Source: CAVTUU01 sp045804965 (GTDB taxonomy: Bacteria > Chloroflexota > Chloroflexia > Thermomicrobiales > UBA6265). Taken from it: a stretch of 64,000 bases of DNA. The notes beneath the pieces are model-generated. The model had not been told where the DNA came from and searched no databases. It saw only the letters and a list, made by a program, of their open reading frames with translations. The stretch covers positions 35,636 to 99,635 of the forward strand of contig JBJMMD010000019.1 in NCBI GenBank assembly GCA_045804965.1, given 5' to 3'. The position numbers were made by a program, and so were the translations under genes. Below are positions 59,588 to 64,000 of this stretch, piece after piece (the first letter of the stretch is position 1; the number at the start of each line of letters is the position of its first letter).

Positions 59588-61999
59588 ATGAAAGGCCAGC
59601 ACGTGGCCGACACGACGCCCGCCAACACGACCTTCCCGCGGCCTGTTCCCCTCCCACCCCGGGATCGAGAGCGGCTCGGCGCGCCGTTGCCGGCCCCACT
59701 GACCGGCTTCGTCGGGCGCGAGCGCGAGGTCGCCGCGGTCATCGAGCTGCTGCGTCGTCCGAATGTTCGCCTGCTCACCCTGACGGGACCGGGCGGGGTC
59801 GGTAAGACCCGCCTTGCGCTCCACCTGGCCGGTCGCCTCCAAGTGGATTTCGCTGACGGCGTCTCGTTCGTCGCCCTCGCTCCTCTTGCCGATCCAGCCG
59901 CGGTGCTCCCGACCATTGCCGACTCGCTCTCGTTCCCCGAACTCAACGACGCGGCCTCTCCGGTTCAACTCGCTCAGGCGCTCGGCCCGCGCCGGCTCTT
60001 GGTGGTCCTGGACAACTTCGAGCACGTGGCAACGGCGGCGCCACTCATCGCGGAGTTGCTCGGCGCCTGCCCCGGGCTGACGGTCCTCGCGACGAGCCGC
60101 TCCCCTCTGCATCTGCAAGGAGAGCAGGAGTTCCCGCTCGAGCCGCTGACAATTCCCACGCTTGACCAAACGTGGTCGGTCGCGGACTTGGAGCGCAACC
60201 CGGCGGTCGAGCTGTTCCTCCAACGCGCTCGTGCCGTCCGTCCCGACTTCACCCTCTCGGCGGAGAATGCGGCAGCGGTTGCGGAGGTCTGCATCCGCCT
60301 CGATGGGCTGCCACTGGCGATCGAATTGGCCGCCGCCCGGGCACGCGTCCTCTCCCCCCAGGCGGTGCTCTCCCGCCTGGAACACCGGCTCGGCCTTCTT
60401 ACGGGCGGGGCCCTCGACCAGCCGCCACGGCTGCGGACGATGCGCGACGCACTTGCCTGGAGCCACGACCTCCTCACTGTCGACGAGCGAGTGCTCTTTC
60501 GCCGTATGTCCGTCTTCGCCGGCGGATGCACGCTGGAGGCGGCTCAGGCAGTGGGCATTGAGGCCGGCGATGCGTCCCTCAACGTTCTGGACACCTCGGC
60601 ATTGCTAGTCGAGAAAAGCCTGGCAACCCAACGGGAGGGGCCGGACGGCGAGCCGCGCTTCGGGATGCTGGAGACGGTCCGCCAGTTTGGACTAGAGCAG
60701 CTTGGGGCCGCCGGCGAGACCGAGGCGACACGAGACCGCCATGCCGCGTACTTCCTGGCGCTGGCCGAGCAGACCGCCGCCCGACCGGAGGGGCCGGACG
60801 CCGACGCTCGGTTCGCTCGCCTCGCGCCTGAGCACGACAACCTACGATTGGCCTTCGCCTGGTACGAGCACCGTGGGGACCCTGAGGCTGGGCTCCGACT
60901 GGCGGACGCTCTCCTTCGGTTCTGGTACTGGCGTAGCCACCGGGCCGAAGGCGGTCGGTGGGTCGAGCGGTTCTTGGCCGCGGGCGGCGAAGTCGCGCCC
61001 GAACTCCGGGCCAAGGCCCTGTACGCGTTGGGCATTCTCACCACCGGCGCGCGGTCGGACGAGCGGGCTATCCCACCGCTGCGGGAAAGCCTGGTCCTCT
61101 GGCGCGAGTCGGGCGACGTCGAGGGCACCGCTCAGACGCTAACCCTCCTGGGGATCAAACTGAAGAGACTCGGAGCCTTCGCCGACGCGGCGCCTCTCCT
61201 CGACGAAGCGGCCGTGCTGTTCGACGGGCTCGGCCTCGACGCCTGGTGGGCCCTCGTGTACCACCATCGCGGGATGGTGGCGCTTGGGCTTGGGGACCTG
61301 GCCGGGGCAGAGATCATGCTCGAGGAAGCCTTGGCCAGGCACCGCCGGCTCGGCGATGACGGCACGTCGCCCGCTTGGGTGGCCATGGCCCTCAACGATC
61401 TGGGGGTGGTGGTCGGGGAGCAGGGCGACCTGGCGCGGGCGGCCGCCCTCCAGACCGACAGCCTCGACCTCTGGCGCCGAACCGGGACCCGCGAGGGAAT
61501 GGCCGACGCCCTGGTCGGCCTGGCCACCGTCGCCGCCTCAGGTCAGCCGGAGCAGGCAGCCCGGCTCTTCGGAGCCTCGGCGGCCCTTGCCGACTCCGTC
61601 GGCTACGAGTTTGCGTTCCCGGAGCGGGCGGCACACGAGCGGGCAATGGCCGCGCTCAAGGCGACGATGGGGGAGGCGGCGTTCGCCGATGCATGGAACG
61701 CCGGGCGTGACCTTTCACTCGACCAAGCTTTGGCCGAAGCCGCCACTTTGCGGCCAGCGGAGATCCAACACGCGGACGAAGACCGAGCCGGCGCATCCGA
61801 GCATACGGCGGGCCTTTCGCCCCGAGAGGTTGAAGTATTGCGCCGCCTCGTGGCAGGCGCTTCCAACCGGGAGATCGCCGCGGAACTCTTCATCAGTCCA
61901 CGCACTGTTCAAGCCCACCTGGCGAGCGTTTTCGCCAAGCTCGATGTCCACACTCGCGCCGCCGCCGTCGCCCGCGCTTACGAACTCGGCCTAGTCTGA
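59588..61999 (+). CDS. NB-ARC/TPR LuxR-family transcriptional regulator
   Basis: The 803-residue protein has an N-terminal NTPase: LPAPLTGFVGREREVAAVIELLRRPNVRLLTLTGPGGVGKTRLAL (Walker A 67-74), Walker B LLVVLDNFEH, and the NB-ARC motif CIRLDGLPLAIELAAARARVL. A TPR-like helical region (about 400-680) follows, and the C-terminal LuxR helix-turn-helix is at 743-803 (LSPREVEVLRRLVAGASNREIAAELFISPRTVQAHL). It resembles AfsR-like ATPases with a LuxR output and probably acts as an ATP-switched activator. ATG 59588 overlaps the stop of an upstream frame. A fragment of a paralogue lies 1 kb upstream. Confidence 0.9.
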   Translation: MKGQHVADTTPANTTFPRPVPLPPRDRERLGAPLPAPLTGFVGREREVAAVIELLRRPNVRLLTLTGPGGVGKTRLALHLAGRLQVDFADGVSFVALAPLADPAAVLPTIADSLSFPELNDAASPVQLAQALGPRRLLVVLDNFEHVATAAPLIAELLGACPGLTVLATSRSPLHLQGEQEFPLEPLTIPTLDQTWSVADLERNPAVELFLQRARAVRPDFTLSAENAAAVAEVCIRLDGLPLAIELAAARARVLSPQAVLSRLEHRLGLLTGGALDQPPRLRTMRDALAWSHDLLTVDERVLFRRMSVFAGGCTLEAAQAVGIEAGDASLNVLDTSALLVEKSLATQREGPDGEPRFGMLETVRQFGLEQLGAAGETEATRDRHAAYFLALAEQTAARPEGPDADARFARLAPEHDNLRLAFAWYEHRGDPEAGLRLADALLRFWYWRSHRAEGGRWVERFLAAGGEVAPELRAKALYALGILTTGARSDERAIPPLRESLVLWRESGDVEGTAQTLTLLGIKLKRLGAFADAAPLLDEAAVLFDGLGLDAWWALVYHHRGMVALGLGDLAGAEIMLEEALARHRRLGDDGTSPAWVAMALNDLGVVVGEQGDLARAAALQTDSLDLWRRTGTREGMADALVGLATVAASGQPEQAARLFGASAALADSVGYEFAFPERAAHERAMAALKATMGEAAFADAWNAGRDLSLDQALAEAATLRPAEIQHADEDRAGASEHTAGLSPREVEVLRRLVAGASNREIAAELFISPRTVQAHLASVFAKLDVHTRAAAVARAYELGLV

Positions 62000-62007
62000 A
62001 TACCGCA

Positions 62008-62025
62008 GCCGGCTTCCTCGCCGGC
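62008..62025 (+). terminator. GC-rich hairpin after the LuxR regulator gene
   Basis: GCCGGC TTCCTC GCCGGC, a perfect 6-bp stem 8 nt after the stop codon. It is not followed by a T-tract, so termination is uncertain. Confidence 0.35.
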
Positions 62026-62132
62026 CGCTCCCCCTTCGCCAAATCAATCCCCGGAAGCGGGCGTACGTCGTTTGGCGGAAGCCCAACTGCCGGCAGCACC
62101 CCGAATTAGGCAATGCGAATAGGCCATCTGGC

Positions 62133-62160
62133 GAATACGTCTTCCCCTTGCGCTCCCTAG
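62133..62160 (+). promoter_or_regulatory. Weak 28-nt motif, possible copy E
   Basis: It starts GAATACGTCTTCCCC and continues TTGCGCTCCCTAG. The first seven bases are identical to copies A and B, but only 15 of 28 positions match copy A overall. CCCTAGGG follows at its 3' end. It lies 85 bp upstream of the SnoaL-like gene at 62245. Confidence 0.3.
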
Positions 62161-62244
62161 GGTAGAACGAGCGGCAGGCGCCGTGGCCTTGCGGCAATTC
62201 CCCGGGGCATCCGAAGCTCAACACGAGGCGACAAGGGAGCCGGA

Positions 62245-62733
62245 ATGCCCAGGAGAAACGAGGCCGTCGTGCGGCTGCTGCTGGAGGAAGTGTTCAACGG
62301 GGGACGCACCGACCTGCTGACCGAGCTGATCGCGGCCGATCACGTCGGCCACGATCCCTTTGGAGATCACTACGGGCCTGAGGGCTTGCGAATCGCCGTG
62401 GCAGAGTACCGCGAAGCCTTCCCCGACCTCCAGATGACCGTCGAAGATCTCGTGGCCGATGGAGACAGGGTCGTGCATCGATTCACCCTCCGGGGCACGC
62501 ATGCCGGACCGTTCATGGGCATCCCTCCCACTGGGCAGGTCGTGACCGTCACCGGCATCGCCATCGACCGCCTCGCCGACGCCAAGGTGGCCGAGAGTTG
62601 GGTTAGCTTCGATGGACTGGATTTGCTGCGCCAGCTCGGCGCCAGTTCCACATTGAGGCGACCCGCCGAGCCGATGCCGTCGGACACCGCTTCGCCGCAG
62701 CCCAAGGTCGCCACCCGGTCGCCAACAAAGTGA
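62245..62733 (+). CDS. SnoaL-like ester cyclase family protein
   Basis: The 162-residue protein starts MPRRNEAVVRLLLEEVFNGGRTDLLTELIAADHVGHDPFG, followed by GPEGLRIAVAEYREAFPDLQMTVEDLVADGDRVVHRFTLRGTHAGPFMGIPPTGQVVTVTGIAIDRLADAKVAESW. This is the ester-cyclase/SnoaL (PF07366) family pattern. Members act on polyketide or other small-molecule substrates, and the substrate here is unknown. AGGGAG lies 5 nt before the ATG. The last 20 residues are a Ser/Pro-rich tail. It belongs to the same fold family as the frameshifted gene at 58615. Confidence 0.87.
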   Translation: MPRRNEAVVRLLLEEVFNGGRTDLLTELIAADHVGHDPFGDHYGPEGLRIAVAEYREAFPDLQMTVEDLVADGDRVVHRFTLRGTHAGPFMGIPPTGQVVTVTGIAIDRLADAKVAESWVSFDGLDLLRQLGASSTLRRPAEPMPSDTASPQPKVATRSPTK

Positions 62734-62828
62734 GGAGATCGATGTCACCGCAATCACGGTGTGGGCGTCGCCGTGAATGACGTGCGGACCGACTAATGAT
62801 CACGATTGACTACGAAGGAGGTAAATCG

Positions 62829-62933
62829 ATGAGTGCCAACTGTGTCGAGACTATGGTGGATGGGGATATTCAATACGTGGTTGTGCGTGGGCCACGCCTG
62901 GGGGAGCTCTCAGCCGTCGCGGCGGCTCCATGA
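62829..62933 (+). CDS. 34-residue ORF with near-ideal ribosome-binding site
   Basis: GAAGGAGGTAAATCG precedes ATG 62829, matching the anti-Shine-Dalgarno almost perfectly. The peptide reads MSANCVETMVDGDIQYVVVR, then GPRLGELSAVAAAP before TGA. The site is stronger than that of most genes in the window, so the ORF may be expressed, or may be the surviving 5' end of a lost gene. No homologue is recognised. Confidence 0.45.
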   Translation: MSANCVETMVDGDIQYVVVRGPRLGELSAVAAAP

Positions 62934-63204
62934 CAAAACTTCATGACAGGTCGGGACCTCCCCGATACGCTGGAGATCTCGTCTTCCTCTGTCACTATCC
63001 CCGAGCAAAATATCGACTGGATGCTGGCCCAGACACGTTCAACGTCCGAGGCTTCTCAATCACCCCGATCACGTAACCACCGTTTCGAGAAAGCTTATCC
63101 GCTGCTTGACAGGTCCCGCATCGAGGAGCGGCCGAGTACCCACGAGAGACTATCTCGGCCTTGCGATCGAATTGTGCCTTCCATGCCATGAAACGGAGAC
63201 CACA

Positions 63205-64000
63205 ATGCCTTATGCACATCAGAACACCTTCTCACGCCGTTGCCTCCTCTCCACCGCTGCCGCGGCTGCGAGCGCAGCCATAGTCGCCCCAATCCTGAGT
63301 AGACCAGCGATATCCTTGGCACAGGCCGCAGGAGGGGCACAAGCCACGCTCCTGAACACCCAAGCGGCTACCCCATCGCCGAGTGCGCCACCCGCGACCT
63401 TTGACGCGGTGCTCCAGGCTGGTCTCGACCGCGGGATACCCGGCGTCGCCCTCCGCGTCGAGCGGGGCGGCGTTGGCGTCTTCGACGGCGCCGCCGGGCT
63501 CACCAGCCTCGAACAGCAGACCCCGGTAGCGCCTGGGGATCGGTTCGGCGTTGGCAGCATCACCAAGACCTTTACCGCCACGCTCGTCCTGCAACTGGTC
63601 GACGCGGGCGTCCTCACCCTGGACGACTCCGTCAGTCAGTGGCTCGGCAATCCCGTCGTCGCGCGCATCCCGCACGTCGATGAGGTCACGCTCCACCAGC
63701 TCCTCAACCACACCAGCGGGATCTACGACGTCTTCGACGACGACAGCCCGCTCTGGCAGGACGCGTACCTCGGCGAAGGAGCGGACTGGACGCGGGTCTG
63801 GACGTCGATGGAGGTGCTCGCCTACGCCGACGGCGCCAAGCACGCGCCCTACTTCGCCCCGGGCAAGGGCGCCCACTACTCCAACACCGGCTACATCCTG
63901 CTCGGCCTGATCATCGAAGAGGCGACCGGCCAAGGGTACGCCGAGCGATTGCATGCCCGGATCCTTGACCCCCTTGGCCTGGAGGACACCTTCTACGCCG
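63205..64000 (+). CDS. Secreted beta-lactamase-family serine hydrolase (N-terminal part, runs off the window)
   Basis: 265 codons are visible. The N-terminus has a twin-arginine-like signal (TFSRRCLLSTAAAAASAAIVAP) and a Ser/Pro/Ala-rich linker. The beta-lactamase fold (class C/PBP4*-like) follows: VLQAGLDRGIPGVALRVERGG, the catalytic SxxK in VGSITKTFTATLVLQLVDAG, LLNHTSGIYDV, and the YxN motif in YSNTGYILLG. The KTG-type box lies beyond the window end. Relatives are D,D-peptidases or esterases acting outside the cytoplasm. GGAGACCACA lies before ATG 63205. Confidence 0.92.
   Translation, partial: MPYAHQNTFSRRCLLSTAAAAASAAIVAPILSRPAISLAQAAGGAQATLLNTQAATPSPSAPPATFDAVLQAGLDRGIPGVALRVERGGVGVFDGAAGLTSLEQQTPVAPGDRFGVGSITKTFTATLVLQLVDAGVLTLDDSVSQWLGNPVVARIPHVDEVTLHQLLNHTSGIYDVFDDDSPLWQDAYLGEGADWTRVWTSMEVLAYADGAKHAPYFAPGKGAHYSNTGYILLGLIIEEATGQGYAERLHARILDPLGLEDTFYA

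Noticed and set aside
1951..62160. CCTAGG palindromes in several intergenic regions
   Set aside because: Six or so copies in this length are not more than expected by chance, and their spacing to genes varies, so I do not claim a separate element.
1..64000. CRISPR arrays, tRNA or rRNA genes, insertion sequences
   Set aside because: No regularly spaced direct repeats, cloverleaf-like segments, rRNA segments or transposase-like frames were noticed on either strand.

Overview
This 64 kb window is a GC-rich bacterial chromosome segment. It most resembles Chloroflexota of the Thermomicrobia/Sphaerobacter type. That reading rests on several large MalT/AfsR-like LuxR regulators, DUF1269/DUF6325/PRC-barrel proteins, a bacterial Pnkp-Hen1 RNA-repair pair, a sulfite-oxidase-like/ferredoxin-reductase/DUF6510 module, and intergenic repeats of the type GTCATCCTGAGCG. 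The assignment is by family recognition only; no rRNA or tRNA gene was seen.

Layout. 1-2 kb: the N-terminus of a P-type cation ATPase (cut by the window edge) and a formylglycine-generating-enzyme-like protein with one active-site Cys replaced by Ser. 2-8 kb: an AI-2E family permease, a decayed MalT-like regulator, a NarL-type response regulator and an intact MalT-like LuxR regulator. 8.5-20 kb: an accessory 'stress island' of small proteins (DUF308, DUF4397, a secreted WWxW protein, three DUF1269 proteins, two DUF6325-like proteins, two PRC-barrel proteins, LURP-one-like, SHOCT, small membrane proteins), almost all on the + strand and each with its own ribosome-binding site. A 28-nt intergenic motif beginning GAATACgCC(t/c)TTGG recurs upstream of several of these genes and upstream of the FGE-like gene. 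It looks like an activator box joined to a -35 element, so it may define a regulon. 20-23.5 kb: an MFS transporter, a stand-alone MmeI-like N-terminal domain protein and the tail of a second MFS gene.

23.5-58 kb is mostly housekeeping: nudC, a three-gene copper-associated secreted/membrane operon (CopC), an L,D-transpeptidase, an NAD operon (pncC, M16 peptidase, GNAT, nadC), the RNA-repair pair hen1-pnkp, pantothenate genes panE-panB-panC, a two-component ABC importer with a Cys-rich partner, a CCA-type tRNA nucleotidyltransferase, a GT87-like membrane protein, a VOC protein with a clear promoter and terminator, divergent manC/manA, an MBL-fold lactonase, the molybdopterin oxidoreductase module, an MMPL exporter next to a LuxR two-component pair, and tag. 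Intergenic repeats sit at about 28.3, 38.3 and 45.3 kb, and a second 32-nt repeat is present once in each orientation at 31.95 and 46.5 kb.

58-64 kb is accessory again: a fragment of an AfsR/LuxR-type regulator, a frameshifted SnoaL-like gene, an intact NB-ARC/TPR/LuxR regulator, a SnoaL-like ester-cyclase family protein, a 34-codon ORF behind a near-ideal ribosome-binding site, and the start of a secreted beta-lactamase-family serine hydrolase that runs off the window.

Start codons were chosen mainly from ribosome-binding sites. Functions are family-level inferences from motifs visible in the translations; no database search was run.
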